DNA of 64,000 nt from CALKJU01 sp035326425 (GCA_035326425.1 DAOLFG010000015.1:29413-93412); one strand, 5' to 3'. Counted from the first letter of the stretch, positions 27,341 to 35,762 are shown. Notes: generated from the letters alone by a model not told the origin. Numbers and translations are program-made.

Positions 27341-27401
27341 GTGCCTTCCCCCGATGTCCCGATGGCCACCTTGTCCCGCGTCGGCGGCGAGCGATCAAGC
27401 G

Positions 27402-28514
27402 TCAGGCGACCCGTCCGGCGGAGGCCGCGACACCCGCCGCCGGCTGCTCCTGGCCCAGGCCGCGGTCGTGGGCGAGCTGCAGCAGCACCGGATCGCCGGC
27501 GCCGTCCTCGAGGCCGGTCAGAACCGGGCCGTCGTCCGTCAGCGCCACGTCGAAGGCGAGGCACGGGCTGGCCGGGAACAGCTCGGCCGCCGCCAGCACG
27601 GTGGCGCGCAGCATGGTCCAGTCCGGCAGGGTGCGGTGATGCAGCGGCAGGCCGCTGTCGGGGTGATCGGCGATCAGGCGCTGGCGGGGGTGGAAGTCGT
27701 CGACCACCCGCCACACCCGGCCGGTATCGGGATCGACGGCGCCCAGCAGGTTGCCGGGTGTCCAGAAGCCGTCGGCGACGTTGCCGGCGGCCGGAATCTT
27801 CCAGGCGGCGCGGTCGAGGAAGGCCTCCGCGCCGGTGCGGCGCACCAGGGCGCGCACCGTCGAGATCCTGCCGCCCAGCACCGGCGCCAGCTCGGGGTGC
27901 GGCGACAGCGCCGCCTGCAGCAGGTAGCCGGAGCCGGCGAAGGGCTGCAGCAGCCGCTGCAGCTTCAGCACCGCGACACCGCCCGCCGGGCCGGCCCGCA
28001 CGCTGTCGGTGGCGGGCTCCCAGCCCTCGATCGCGAGCGCGCAGCTACCGGCCGAGCCCGGGAGCGGCTTGCCGAACAGCCGGCGGTCGGCGGCCTCGCG
28101 CAGGAATCGCCCGAGGGCGGGCGCATCGGGCAGGTGCCGCACACCCGCCGGCGGGCCGCCGCCGCCATAGCGGGCGAGGGTCAGGGTCGCGGGCAGGCCG
28201 TGCTCGCGCATCATCCGCTCGAAGCCGAGCTTCGAGGTGACGCGCGGCGACAGCGGCAGCGGGCCGCGGCCCCAGGGGCGGCGGCCGCCGACGAAGGCGC
28301 GGCGGTCCTGGCGGTCGTGCCGGCGGTGGTCGCACAGGCCGTAGAGATAATATTCGAGCGGCTCGGGGCCGTGCTGCCACATGCCGAGCAGCAGCACCTC
28401 GCGCAGCTGGTCGAGATAGGACGTGCCATGCGCCAGCCGCGCCCGGCGCATGGCAGCGCGCAGATCGGCCAGCGTCTGCCGCCTTCGGCGATCCAACGTG
28501 AACTCGGCTCGCAT
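27402..28514 (-). CDS. ATP-grasp protein of the sugar-transfer-associated type
   Basis: A 370-residue protein resembling the sugar-transfer-associated ATP-grasp family. The C-terminal half shows LLQAALSPHPELAPVLGGRI, then STVRALV, HPDSGLPLHHRTLPDW and a final ATP-grasp metal region FDVALTDDGPVLTGLED. ATP-grasp enzymes ligate a carboxylate to an amine or similar through an acyl phosphate, and this subgroup often sits in capsule or exopolysaccharide loci. Here it stands alone between Ldh and DAHP synthase. The usual Asn in the final metal site appears as Asp (LEDGAGD), which may weaken catalysis. The start at 28514 is uncertain because no good ribosome site is seen. Confidence 0.65.
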   Translation of the reverse strand: MRAEFTLDRRRRQTLADLRAAMRRARLAHGTSYLDQLREVLLLGMWQHGPEPLEYYLYGLCDHRRHDRQDRRAFVGGRRPWGRGPLPLSPRVTSKLGFERMMREHGLPATLTLARYGGGGPPAGVRHLPDAPALGRFLREAADRRLFGKPLPGSAGSCALAIEGWEPATDSVRAGPAGGVAVLKLQRLLQPFAGSGYLLQAALSPHPELAPVLGGRISTVRALVRRTGAEAFLDRAAWKIPAAGNVADGFWTPGNLLGAVDPDTGRVWRVVDDFHPRQRLIADHPDSGLPLHHRTLPDWTMLRATVLAAAELFPASPCLAFDVALTDDGPVLTGLEDGAGDPVLLQLAHDRGLGQEQPAAGVAASAGRVA

Positions 28515-28562
28515 CCGTCCAGCCCCGGCATCCGCGGGACCAGATAGCAGCCGATCGGTTAC

Positions 28563-28593
28563 CGGCCGGTTACTGCAGCGCAGCAACCGGCCG
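28563..28593 (-). terminator. Hairpin after DAHP synthase gene
   Basis: CGGCCGGTT (28563-28571) and AACCGGCCG (28585-28593) are perfect 9-base arms around a 13-base loop, 13 bases after the DAHP synthase stop on the minus strand. No U-run follows. It may end transcription weakly or protect the 3' end. Confidence 0.35.
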
Positions 28594-28605
28594 CACCGTG
28601 CCCGG

Positions 28606-29976
28606 TCAGGACGCCGCGCGCAGCGCCTGCCGCTCCTCCTTCAGCGCCTGGGCCATGAGGAAGGCCAGCTCCAGGCTCTGCTGGGCGTTGAGCCGCGGAT
28701 CGCAATAGGTGTGGTAGCGGTCGCGCAGCAGCTCGTCGGTGATGGCCTGGGCACCGCCGGTGCATTCGGTGACGTCCTGGCCGGTCATCTCGACATGGAT
28801 GCCGCCGGCGTGCGTGCCCTCGGCCTTGTGGATGGCGAAGAAGCTGCGCACCTCGGACAGGATCCGGTCGAACGGCCGGGTCTTGTAGCCGCTGGTCGAC
28901 TTGATGGTGTTGCCGTGCATCGGATCGCAGGTCCACACCACGTTGCGGCCCTCGCGCTGGATGGCACGCACCAGCGGCGGCAGCAGGCGATCGACCTTGT
29001 CGTGGCCCATGCGGGCGATCACGGTCAGTCGCCCCGGCTCGTTCTGCGGGTTGAGCACGTCGCACAGGCGCAGCAGGTCCTCGACCGGCGTGGTCGGCCC
29101 GGCCTTGAAGCCGATCGGGTTGGCGATGCCGCGGAAGAACTCGACATGCGCCCCGTCGAGCTGGCGGGTGCGGTCGCCGATCCAGACGAAGTGCGCCGAG
29201 CAGTCGTACCAGCGGCCGCTGGTGGAATCGACGCGCGTCATCGCCTGCTCGAAGCCGAGCAGCAGCGCCTCGTGGGCGGTGTAGAAATTGGTGCGGGTGA
29301 TCTCCGGCGTGCTGAGGTCGGTGACGCCGCAGGCGTTCATGAACGCCAGCGCCTCGGAGATGTGATCGGCCATCTCACGGTATCGCTCGCCCTGCGGCGA
29401 GTTGCCGACGAATCCGAGGTTCCACTGGTGCACCCGGGTCAGGCTAGCATAGCCGCCCTGGGTGAAGGCACGCAGCAGGTTCAAGGTCGCCGCCGCCTGG
29501 CTGTAGGCCTGCAGCTGGCGCTCGGGATCGGGCACCCGCGCCTGCTCGGTGAACTCGATCGAGTTGACGATGTCGCCGCGGTAGGAGGGCAGCTCGACGC
29601 CGTCGATCGTCTCGGTGCCGGACGTGCGCGGCTTGGCGAACTGGCCGGCCATGCGGCCCATCTTCACCACCGGCATGCCGCCGCCGAAGGTCAGCACCAC
29701 CGCCATCTGCAGCAGCACGCGCAGCGTGTCGCGGATCTTGTCGGCCTGGAAATCGGCGAAGGATTCGGCGCAGTCGCCGCCCTGCAGGAGGAAGGCCTTG
29801 CCCTGGCAGACGTCGGCCAGCTTCTCCTTCAGCGCCCGCGCCTCGCCCGCGAAGACCAGCGGCGGATAGCCGGCAAGCTTCCTCTCGACCTCGGCCAGCA
29901 CCTTGCCGTCACCATAGTCGGGCATCTGCTGCACCGGCCGTGACCGCCACGTATCGGGCTTCCAGGCCTCTCTCAT
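28606..29976 (-). CDS. Class II DAHP synthase (3-deoxy-7-phosphoheptulonate synthase)
   Basis: A 456-residue enzyme that condenses phosphoenolpyruvate with erythrose 4-phosphate, the first step of aromatic amino-acid synthesis. It is the large plant-like class II form. It starts MREAWKPDTWRSRPVQQMPDY and contains the metal/PEP blocks LQGGDCAESF (near 65), GRMAGQFAKPR (near 107), GFKAGPTTPVEDLL (near 290) and CDPMHGNT (near 350). The ATG at 29976 matches the family start and follows GGGAAGGA; an 11-residue extension to 30009 is unlikely. It is not in a shikimate operon here. Feedback control by aromatic end products is usual for the class but not readable. Confidence 0.93.
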   Translation of the reverse strand: MREAWKPDTWRSRPVQQMPDYGDGKVLAEVERKLAGYPPLVFAGEARALKEKLADVCQGKAFLLQGGDCAESFADFQADKIRDTLRVLLQMAVVLTFGGGMPVVKMGRMAGQFAKPRTSGTETIDGVELPSYRGDIVNSIEFTEQARVPDPERQLQAYSQAAATLNLLRAFTQGGYASLTRVHQWNLGFVGNSPQGERYREMADHISEALAFMNACGVTDLSTPEITRTNFYTAHEALLLGFEQAMTRVDSTSGRWYDCSAHFVWIGDRTRQLDGAHVEFFRGIANPIGFKAGPTTPVEDLLRLCDVLNPQNEPGRLTVIARMGHDKVDRLLPPLVRAIQREGRNVVWTCDPMHGNTIKSTSGYKTRPFDRILSEVRSFFAIHKAEGTHAGGIHVEMTGQDVTECTGGAQAITDELLRDRYHTYCDPRLNAQQSLELAFLMAQALKEERQALRAAS

Positions 29977-30016
29977 CGACGTCGTCCTTCCCTCACGACA
30001 ATCTTTCACCGGGCGC

Positions 30017-31408
30017 TCAGGCGACCGGCTGGCTCATCAGCACCAGCTCTTCCGCCGCCGTGGGGTGAAGCGCCACGGTGGCGTCGAGCTCGGCCTTGGT
30101 GGCACCCGCGGTCATCGCCACGGCGAAGCCCTGGATGATCTCGGCCGCGTCGTCGCCCACCATGTGCACGCCAAGCACCCGATCGGACGCTTTGTCAACG
30201 ATCAGCTTCATCATCGTCCTGACCGCGAGCCCCGTCAGCGTGTGCAGCATCGGCCTGAAGGCGCTGCGATAGACCGCGATGTCGTGGCCCTCGGCGCGGG
30301 CGCGCGCCTCGCTCAGGCCGACGGAGCCGGCCTGCGGCAGGCCGAACACCGCCGTCGGCACGGTGGCGTAGTTCACCGGCGGCAGCGGCTCGCCCCACAG
30401 CCGGGCGGCAATGTGGCGGCCCTCGGCAATGGCGACGGGGGTGAGGTCCCACTGCCCGGTCTTCATGCCGCTGCCGGCATGGTCGGAGCAGTCGCCGACC
30501 GCCAGGATGCCGGGCACGCTGCTCTCGTAGTCCCTGCTCACCAGGATGGCGCCGGTCGGGCCGGTCTCGACGCCCAGCTCCTCGAGGCCGATGCCTCGGG
30601 TGTTGGGCAAGGGCTCGCGGCCGGTGGCGTAGATCACGGCGTCGGCCTCGATCGGCTCCTTGTCGGTGACGACGCGCAGGCGGCGGCCGGGGCGCTCGAT
30701 GCGCTCGACCACGGTGCCGGCGCGCAGATCGACGCCGTGGCCGACCATCTGGGCCGTCAGCTCGCGACGCAGATCCTCGTCGAAGCCGCGCAGCGGCATG
30801 TCGCCGCGCAGCACCAGGCTGGTCTCCGAGCCCAGCGCCTGCATGATGCCGGCGATCTCGACGCCGATATAGCCGGCGCCGACGACGACGAGGCGCTTGG
30901 GCTGATCGTAGAGATCCTCCAGCGTCTCGTCCGAGGTGATGGCGTGCTCGATCCCGGGCAGGTCCGGCAGGTGCGGCCGGCCGCCGACGGCGACCAGCAC
31001 GCGCGCCGCCGTCACCTTCTCGCCGCCGGCCTCGACGACGAAGCCGCCCTCCGTCCGCCCCATGATGCGGGCGGTGCCGGCGATGAGCCGCACCCCTGCC
31101 CGCTCCAGCATGCCGAGATAGATGCCGTTGAGCCGCTGGATCTCCTTGTTACGGCTCTCCAGCAGCCGCCGGAAATCCAGCCACGGCTCGCCGACATTCC
31201 AGCCATAGCCCGGTGCCGCCTTGAACGCCTCGGCGAAGTGGGCGGCGTAGTGCATCAGCTTCTTGGGCACGCAGCCGCGGATCACGCAGGTGCCGCCGAC
31301 CCGGCTGTGCTCGGCCAGCGCCACGCGCGCGCCGAAGGCGGCGGCCCGGCGGCCGCAGGCGACGCCACCGGAGCCGCCGCCGATGACGAAGAGATCGACG
31401 TCGGTCAT
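30017..31408 (-). CDS. gor: Glutathione reductase
   Basis: A 463-residue FAD/NADPH disulfide reductase that keeps glutathione reduced in the cytosol. It shows the FAD motif FVIGGGSGGVACGR (7-20), the redox cysteines Cys41 and Cys46 in GTCVIRGCVPKK, the NAD(P) loop VVGAGYIGVEIAG (near 175) and the C-terminal HPTAAEEL with His448 and Glu453. CVIRGCVPKK is the glutathione reductase signature, rather than that of dihydrolipoamide dehydrogenase. It lies 51 bases downstream of gabD on the same strand, separated by a GC hairpin, and may be co-transcribed. Confidence 0.92.
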   Translation of the reverse strand: MTDVDLFVIGGGSGGVACGRRAAAFGARVALAEHSRVGGTCVIRGCVPKKLMHYAAHFAEAFKAAPGYGWNVGEPWLDFRRLLESRNKEIQRLNGIYLGMLERAGVRLIAGTARIMGRTEGGFVVEAGGEKVTAARVLVAVGGRPHLPDLPGIEHAITSDETLEDLYDQPKRLVVVGAGYIGVEIAGIMQALGSETSLVLRGDMPLRGFDEDLRRELTAQMVGHGVDLRAGTVVERIERPGRRLRVVTDKEPIEADAVIYATGREPLPNTRGIGLEELGVETGPTGAILVSRDYESSVPGILAVGDCSDHAGSGMKTGQWDLTPVAIAEGRHIAARLWGEPLPPVNYATVPTAVFGLPQAGSVGLSEARARAEGHDIAVYRSAFRPMLHTLTGLAVRTMMKLIVDKASDRVLGVHMVGDDAAEIIQGFAVAMTAGATKAELDATVALHPTAAEELVLMSQPVA

Positions 31409-31423
31409 GGTTCGTTCCGTGCC

Positions 31424-31453
31424 CCGGCGCCGCCCCCCTCGGGACGGCGCCGG
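31424..31453 (-). terminator. GC-rich hairpin between gabD and gor
   Basis: CCGGCGCCG (31424-31432) pairs with CGGCGCCGG (31445-31453), extendable by three pairs past one mismatch. It fills the gabD-gor gap on the minus strand and has no U-run. A partial terminator or RNA-stability element is possible. Confidence 0.3.
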
Positions 31454-31459
31454 CGGGTG

Positions 31460-32941
31460 TCAGGAGATGCCGCCGAGGCTCAGATACTTGACCTCGAGAT
31501 ATTCCTCGACGCCGTACTTCGAGCCCTCGCGGCCGACGCCGCTCTCCTTGACGCCCCCGAAGGGAGCGACCTCGGTGGCGATCACACCGTCGTTGACGCC
31601 GATCAGCCCGACCTCCAGCGCCTCGGCGACGCGGAACACCCGGCCGAGGTCGCGGGCATAGAAGTAGCCGGCGAGCCCGACATCGCTGTCGTTGGCCAGC
31701 TTGACGACCTCGTCCTCGGTCTCGAAGCGGAACAGCGGCGCCACCGGCCCGAAGGTCTCCTCGTGCGCGATCTTCATGTTGGCGTTGCAGGGCGCCAGCA
31801 CGGTCGGCTCGAAGAACAGGCCGCCCAGCTCGTGCGGCTTGCCGCCGACCACGACCTTGGCGCCCTTGGAGACGGCGTCGGCAACGTGCTCCTTCGACTT
31901 CTCGATGGCGGCGGGCTCGATCAGCGGGCCGACCGTGGTGTCCTTGTCGACGCCGGGGCCGACCTTCAGCTCGGCGGCGGCGGCGGCGAACTTCTCGGCG
32001 AACTTGTCGAAGACGCCGGCCTGGACATAGATGCGGTTGGTGCACACGCAGGTCTGGCCGGCGTTGCGGAACTTGCAGGCGATGGCGCCCTGCACGGCCG
32101 AGTCGATGTCGGCATCGTCGAAGACGATGAACGGCGCGTGGCCGCCCAGCTCCATGCTGACCCGCTTCACCGTGTCGGCGCACTGCTTGAGCAGCAGCTT
32201 GCCGATGTCGGTGCTGCCGGTGAACGACAGCTTGCGCACCGTCTTGTTCGAGCACAGCTCGCCGCCGATCTCGCGGGCGCTGCCGGTCACGACGTTGAAC
32301 ACCCCCTTGGGCATGCCGGCGCGCTCGGCCAGCTCGGCCAGCGCCAGCGCGCAATAGGGCGTGTAGCTCGCCGGCTTGACGACGAAGGTGCAGCCGACCG
32401 CGAGGCCCGGCGCGCACTTGCGCGTGATCATCGCGATCGGGAAATTCCACGGCGTGATCGCAGCGCAGACGCCGACGGGCTGCTTCAACACCAGGATGCG
32501 GCGCGAGCCGACGGTCTGCGGGACGACGTCGCCGTAGACCCGCTTGGCCTCCTCGGCGAACCACTCGGCGAAGGAGGCGCCATAGGCGACCTCGCCCCTG
32601 GCCTCGGCCAGCGGCTTGCCCTGCTCGCGCGTCATCAGATAGGCGAGGTCGTCGGTGTGGGCGACGATCAGGTCGAACCACTTGCGCAGGATGACGGAGC
32701 GCTCCTTGGCGGTCTTGGCCCGCCAGGCCGGCAGCGCCTTCCCGGCCGCCTCGATGGCGCGCCTGGTCTCGGCGGCACCGGCGTTCGGCACCGTGCCGAT
32801 CACCTCGCCCGAGGCCGGATCGGTGACCTCCAGGGTCTTGCGGCTGTCGGCGTCGACCCAGGCGCCGTCGATGTAGTCCTGCTCGCGGAAGAGCTTGGGA
32901 TCGGACAGATGGATGCGGGCATCCTTGAGGGCCGTGGCCAT
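31460..32941 (-). CDS. gabD: Succinate-semialdehyde dehydrogenase (NAD(P)+)
   Basis: A 493-residue aldehyde dehydrogenase that oxidises succinate semialdehyde to succinate, closing GABA breakdown. The N-terminal DPKLFREQDYIDGAWVDAD is the GabD start. Catalytic Glu264 is in MELGGHAP and nucleophile Cys298 in NAGQTCVC, and PWNFPIAM marks the coenzyme pocket (near 165). The C-terminal GGVKESGVGREGSKYGVEEY is also GabD-like. Close relatives such as 2-oxoglutarate semialdehyde dehydrogenase share these motifs, which matters because the window also encodes a glucarate pathway that ends at that aldehyde. No GABA transaminase is adjacent. Confidence 0.9.
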   Translation of the reverse strand: MATALKDARIHLSDPKLFREQDYIDGAWVDADSRKTLEVTDPASGEVIGTVPNAGAAETRRAIEAAGKALPAWRAKTAKERSVILRKWFDLIVAHTDDLAYLMTREQGKPLAEARGEVAYGASFAEWFAEEAKRVYGDVVPQTVGSRRILVLKQPVGVCAAITPWNFPIAMITRKCAPGLAVGCTFVVKPASYTPYCALALAELAERAGMPKGVFNVVTGSAREIGGELCSNKTVRKLSFTGSTDIGKLLLKQCADTVKRVSMELGGHAPFIVFDDADIDSAVQGAIACKFRNAGQTCVCTNRIYVQAGVFDKFAEKFAAAAAELKVGPGVDKDTTVGPLIEPAAIEKSKEHVADAVSKGAKVVVGGKPHELGGLFFEPTVLAPCNANMKIAHEETFGPVAPLFRFETEDEVVKLANDSDVGLAGYFYARDLGRVFRVAEALEVGLIGVNDGVIATEVAPFGGVKESGVGREGSKYGVEEYLEVKYLSLGGIS

Positions 32942-33213
32942 GGCGGTGCTCCCGAGATGACGGCGAGGCCGTGCCTATCGGGCCTCGTCCAGATGTTGCG
33001 GGGGTTATGCCCGAAGGCGGGCGAGCCCGGAAGGGGCGCGGCACGATCGTTGTGACAGGATCCGGCCGACACGCCGGATGACGACCAGTTCATATAGGCA
33101 CCGATGGCCGTGATGCGACTCCACGTCGGACGGCACCATCGCCCGGGCGAAAGTGGCCGTTGGCACCGGCCGCCCCGCGAGCGATCTCCCGCCCAGTAGA
33201 CCCAGGAGCCGGC

Positions 33214-33972
33214 ATGAACGCCACCGCACAGCCCACGGGCTTCCCGCTGCCCGACTGGACGCCCAGGCCACAGCCGCCTCGAACGGCCATGCAGGGCCGC
33301 TTCGCCCGCCTCGAGCCGCTCGACGCCGACCGACACGCCGGCGACCTGTTCGCCGCCAATGCCGCCGACCCCGACGGGCGCATGTGGACCTACATGGGCT
33401 ACGGGCCGTTCGCCACGCTCGCCGACTACCGCGCCTGGGCCGAGGCCGCGGCCAAGAGCGGCGATCCGCTGTTTCATGCCATCGTCGATCTCTCGACCGG
33501 CCGCGCGGCGGGTGTGGCCAGCTATCTGCGCATCGAGCCCGCCGTCGGCGTTATCGAGGTCGGCCACATAGCACTCAGCCCCTCGCTCCAGCGCACGGCC
33601 GCCGCCACCGAGGCGATGTGGCTGATGATGCGCCGCGTGTTCGAGGAGCTCGGCTATCGCCGCTACGAATGGAAATGCGACGCGTTGAACGCGCCCTCGC
33701 GGCGGGCGGCGTCGCGGCTGGGCTTCACCTACGAGGGCACGTTCCGGCAGGCGACCATCTACAAGGGCCGCAACCGCGACACCGCCTGGTTCTCGATCAT
33801 CGACGCGGAATGGCCGCGGATCGACGCTGCGTTCCGCCGGTGGCTGTCACCCGACAATTTCGACACCGCCGGGCGCCAACGCCGCCGGCTCGCCGAGCCG
33901 ATGCAGGCGGCTCTGGCCGGAAACGGCAGAGAGGGCCGGCATGGGCCGGCCCTCCCCATCGATCCTGTGTGA
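33214..33972 (+). CDS. GNAT-family N-acetyltransferase
   Basis: A 252-residue RimJ/RimL-type acetyltransferase that uses acetyl-CoA to acetylate an N-terminal or small-molecule amine. The GNAT core runs about 25-210: GRFARLEPLDADRHAGDLFA, VIEVGHIALSPSLQRTAAATEAM (the acetyl-CoA loop region) and ALNAPSRRAASRLGFTYEGTFRQ, where the SRRAASRLGF helix is a signature of this group. AGGAG lies 6 bases before the ATG at 33214. The last 30 residues are less conserved and overlap a hairpin that probably terminates the convergent PRC-barrel gene. The substrate is unknown. Confidence 0.88.
   Translation: MNATAQPTGFPLPDWTPRPQPPRTAMQGRFARLEPLDADRHAGDLFAANAADPDGRMWTYMGYGPFATLADYRAWAEAAAKSGDPLFHAIVDLSTGRAAGVASYLRIEPAVGVIEVGHIALSPSLQRTAAATEAMWLMMRRVFEELGYRRYEWKCDALNAPSRRAASRLGFTYEGTFRQATIYKGRNRDTAWFSIIDAEWPRIDAAFRRWLSPDNFDTAGRQRRRLAEPMQAALAGNGREGRHGPALPIDPV
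33931..33954 (-). terminator. Hairpin terminator for the PRC-barrel gene
   Basis: GAGGGCCGGC (33931-33940) and GCCGGCCCTC (33945-33954) form a 10-base perfect stem with a 4-base loop, 26 bases after the minus-strand PRC-barrel stop. A short T-containing tract (TCTGCCGTTT) follows on that strand. The hairpin lies inside the end of the opposite GNAT gene. Confidence 0.5.
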
Positions 33973-33979
33973 TCGCCTG

Positions 33980-34471
33980 TTACTGGGCGAGGCGCCAGGC
34001 GCCGTCGACCTTCTCGTAGGCCGGGAGCGCCTCGAGCTGCTCCTTGGTCATGCGGGTGACCAGATCGTGGTCGTCGTTGCTGGTATCGACGCTGAGCTGG
34101 TTCAGCTCGATCGCGACGGTGCGCTCGCCGATGCCGAGGAAGCCGCCGACGCCCACCAGCACATGGGTGATCTTCTGGCTGCTGTCGAGCATCAGATCGG
34201 CGATCTCGCCGACGCTGTTGCCCTCGGGGTCGATCACGTCACGGCCGACCAGCTCCTCGGCGCTCATGTCGGCGATGCCGCCCGGCATCGCGGCGTCGCC
34301 CTGCACCGTCACGTCGGTCGACGGCGCGGTCGACGGCGCCATCTCGGCCGGCGCCTGGATGACCGGGTTGGCCGGATCGGCGGGGGCGGTCGGCGCGGCA
34401 GACTGCGCGAACGCCGTGCTCGAGGCCATCAACGTCAAGGTCGCGGCGGTCGCCAGCAAGGTCTTGCGCAT
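33980..34471 (-). CDS. Exported PRC-barrel domain protein, stress-promoter linked
   Basis: A 163-residue protein with a signal peptide (MRKTLLATAATLTLMASSTAFA, cleaved after AFA), a Pro/Ala-rich linker (about 25-65) and a PRC-barrel domain (about 70-140) containing GRDVIDPEGNSVGEIADLML and VGGFLGIGERTVAIEL. PRC-barrels are small beta-barrel interaction domains. An exported form is common in alphaproteobacteria but its role is poorly known. The ATG at 34471 has GGGAG 6 bases upstream; the ATG at 34477 lies too close to it. A perfect EcfG-type promoter sits 50 bases upstream (34520-34544), so it is probably induced in the general stress response, like the second PRC-barrel gene at 37450. Confidence 0.85.
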   Translation of the reverse strand: MRKTLLATAATLTLMASSTAFAQSAAPTAPADPANPVIQAPAEMAPSTAPSTDVTVQGDAAMPGGIADMSAEELVGRDVIDPEGNSVGEIADLMLDSSQKITHVLVGVGGFLGIGERTVAIELNQLSVDTSNDDHDLVTRMTKEQLEALPAYEKVDGAWRLAQ

Positions 34472-34519
34472 CTTCATCTCCCATTGCAGACGGATTTGGA
34501 CATGAGTCCGTGCCCATCG

Positions 34520-34544
34520 AACGCAACCTGCCCTGGCATGTTCC
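34520..34544 (-). promoter_or_regulatory. EcfG-type general stress promoter for PRC-barrel gene
   Basis: On the minus strand GGAAC (34544-34540), a 16-base spacer and CGTT (34523-34520) match exactly the GGAAC-N16/17-CGTT consensus of the alphaproteobacterial general stress sigma factor EcfG. The -10 element ends about 50 bases before the PRC-barrel start codon. Confidence 0.75.
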
Positions 34545-34624
34545 CTGAATAGCCGCGAATTTGTTGTAGCTCGTGAGATATGACTATAAGCGGCAACCGA
34601 TTATACTTGAACCAACGATGATGT

Positions 34625-35344
34625 TCAGGCAACGCGGGCCCGACGGACCGAGCGCACGGAGCGATTGTCGTTGATGGCGCGCGGCCAGAACTCCTCGTCA
34701 CTCGTCGGAAACTCGGCGCGCGCCTCGAGCGCCGGCTCGGGTGCCCGGTAGCGGCCGCGGACCTGCTGGACGGTCTCGACGCCGGCGGTGTGGCCGCTGA
34801 GGAAGTGAAGGTCGACGAACTCGAAGCCGCCCGCCCGCAGGCGTCCGACCAACTCGGCCAGGGCCACCTCGCCGGCATCCCGGACGCGCGAGCATAGGCC
34901 CTCGCCGAAGAACACCGCGCCGATCGCCATGCCGAACAGCCCGGCGGCGAAGCGGCCGTTGCGGCGGCAGGCGATCGCCTGCATCTGGCCGGACTCGGCC
35001 AGCTCGACCTGGGCCGCCAGCATCTCCTCCTCGACCCAGCTCTTGGCCGGGCTTTCTGCCCAGTCGCGCGAGGCCACCGGCTGGCTGCTCGAGCAGGCCT
35101 CGACGATGGGCCGCGGATCCGCGATCCCCACCGACCAGGCCGGATCCGCCAGGATCGCCTCGATGCGCGCCGGCAACCGGATCGCATCGAGCGGGACGAT
35201 GGCGGGTCGGGTCGGACCGACCCACCGCAGGCTGCGGCCATCCGCGCCATGCGGCACCGGGTGAACACCGAGGCGGTGCCCCATCAGCAGCAGCTGTCCT
35301 GTGATGCTGCGCCGCTTGGGCGCCGGCTCATGCGCTGGCGTCAT
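34625..35344 (-). CDS. Divergent leucyl/phenylalanyl-tRNA-protein transferase paralogue
   Basis: A 239-residue protein whose residues 40-190 align with Aat. RWVGPTRPAIVPLDAI resembles the WWSPDPRAVLP region, and GLFGMAIGAVFFGEGLCSRV (137-156) resembles GMYGVAQGTLFCGESMFSR. VDLHFLSGHTAG (177-188) resembles IDCQVLNDHTAS. Aat moves Leu or Phe from tRNA to N-terminal Arg/Lys of proteins, marking them for ClpS/ClpAP. Glu148 and Asp178 are kept, but the residue equivalent to catalytic Gln188 of the E. coli enzyme is His180, and the N-terminal FPPxxxA region is missing. Activity may therefore differ. The ATG at 35344 follows GGAG. A perfect EcfG-type promoter lies 48 bases upstream. Confidence 0.72.
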   Translation of the reverse strand: MTPAHEPAPKRRSITGQLLLMGHRLGVHPVPHGADGRSLRWVGPTRPAIVPLDAIRLPARIEAILADPAWSVGIADPRPIVEACSSSQPVASRDWAESPAKSWVEEEMLAAQVELAESGQMQAIACRRNGRFAAGLFGMAIGAVFFGEGLCSRVRDAGEVALAELVGRLRAGGFEFVDLHFLSGHTAGVETVQQVRGRYRAPEPALEARAEFPTSDEEFWPRAINDNRSVRSVRRARVA

Positions 35345-35391
35345 GCCTGATCTCCACTTTCGCGTTAGCGGCATATCCTCCCTCCGCTTGC

Positions 35392-35416
35392 AACGTTAGC
35401 GACCGAGGCTGGTTCC
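35392..35416 (-). promoter_or_regulatory. EcfG-type general stress promoter for the Aat-like gene
   Basis: On the minus strand GGAAC (35416-35412), 16 bases and CGTT (35395-35392): an exact match to the EcfG consensus, with the same spacing as the elements at 34520 and 37390. The -10 end lies 48 bases from the Aat-like start. Confidence 0.75.
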
Positions 35417-35443
35417 CCGGTTCGCCGGAACGGCAACCCGTAT

Positions 35444-35482
35444 GAAACGAAGCGGCGCCCGCCGAATGCCGGCGGGCGCCGC
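35444..35482 (-). terminator. Rho-independent terminator of the DUF2934 gene
   Basis: A 13-base perfect GC stem (35452-35464 with 35470-35482, 5-base loop) lies 20 bases after the minus-strand DUF2934 stop and is followed on that strand by CTTCGTTTCAT. It separates this gene from the stress promoter of the Aat-like gene downstream. Confidence 0.7.
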
Positions 35483-35501
35483 GATGTTCTCCCGGGCCGG
35501 C

Positions 35502-35762
35502 TCAGCGCGCCGGCGGGCGACGCCTGGCCGATGCCAGCCCCTTGGGCGCCGCCTCGTCGGCCATGGCGGCCGCCTCGTCCGCGATGTCTCCGCCCGCAAT
35601 GCCCTCGAACTCCGCCGGCTCCTCCCGCAGGCCCTGGCGCTCCTCCGCCAGCAGCCGCTCGGCGGCATACCAGAACTCGTCGGCGCCGCCTTCGGGCCGC
35701 CCGGCCTCCTCCCAGAGACGGTACGCCATCTCCCTGATCTGCAGATCGCGCTCGGTATCCAC
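35502..35762 (-). CDS. DUF2934 domain protein
   Basis: An 86-residue cytosolic protein. Its N-terminal half, IREMAYRLWEEAGRPEGGADEFWYAAERLL (residues 9-38), is the DUF2934 motif. This small helical domain is widespread in alphaproteobacteria, often near stress genes, with no assigned function. The tail is acidic and Ala-rich, then Arg-rich. The start is GTG at 35762, supported by GGGAGGG 8 bases upstream. It is divergent from the receiver gene at 35948. A poor GGAAC element with a non-matching -10 lies upstream, so direct EcfG control is not claimed. A clear terminator follows. Confidence 0.8.
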   Translation of the reverse strand: MDTERDLQIREMAYRLWEEAGRPEGGADEFWYAAERLLAEERQGLREEPAEFEGIAGGDIADEAAAMADEAAPKGLASARRRPPAR

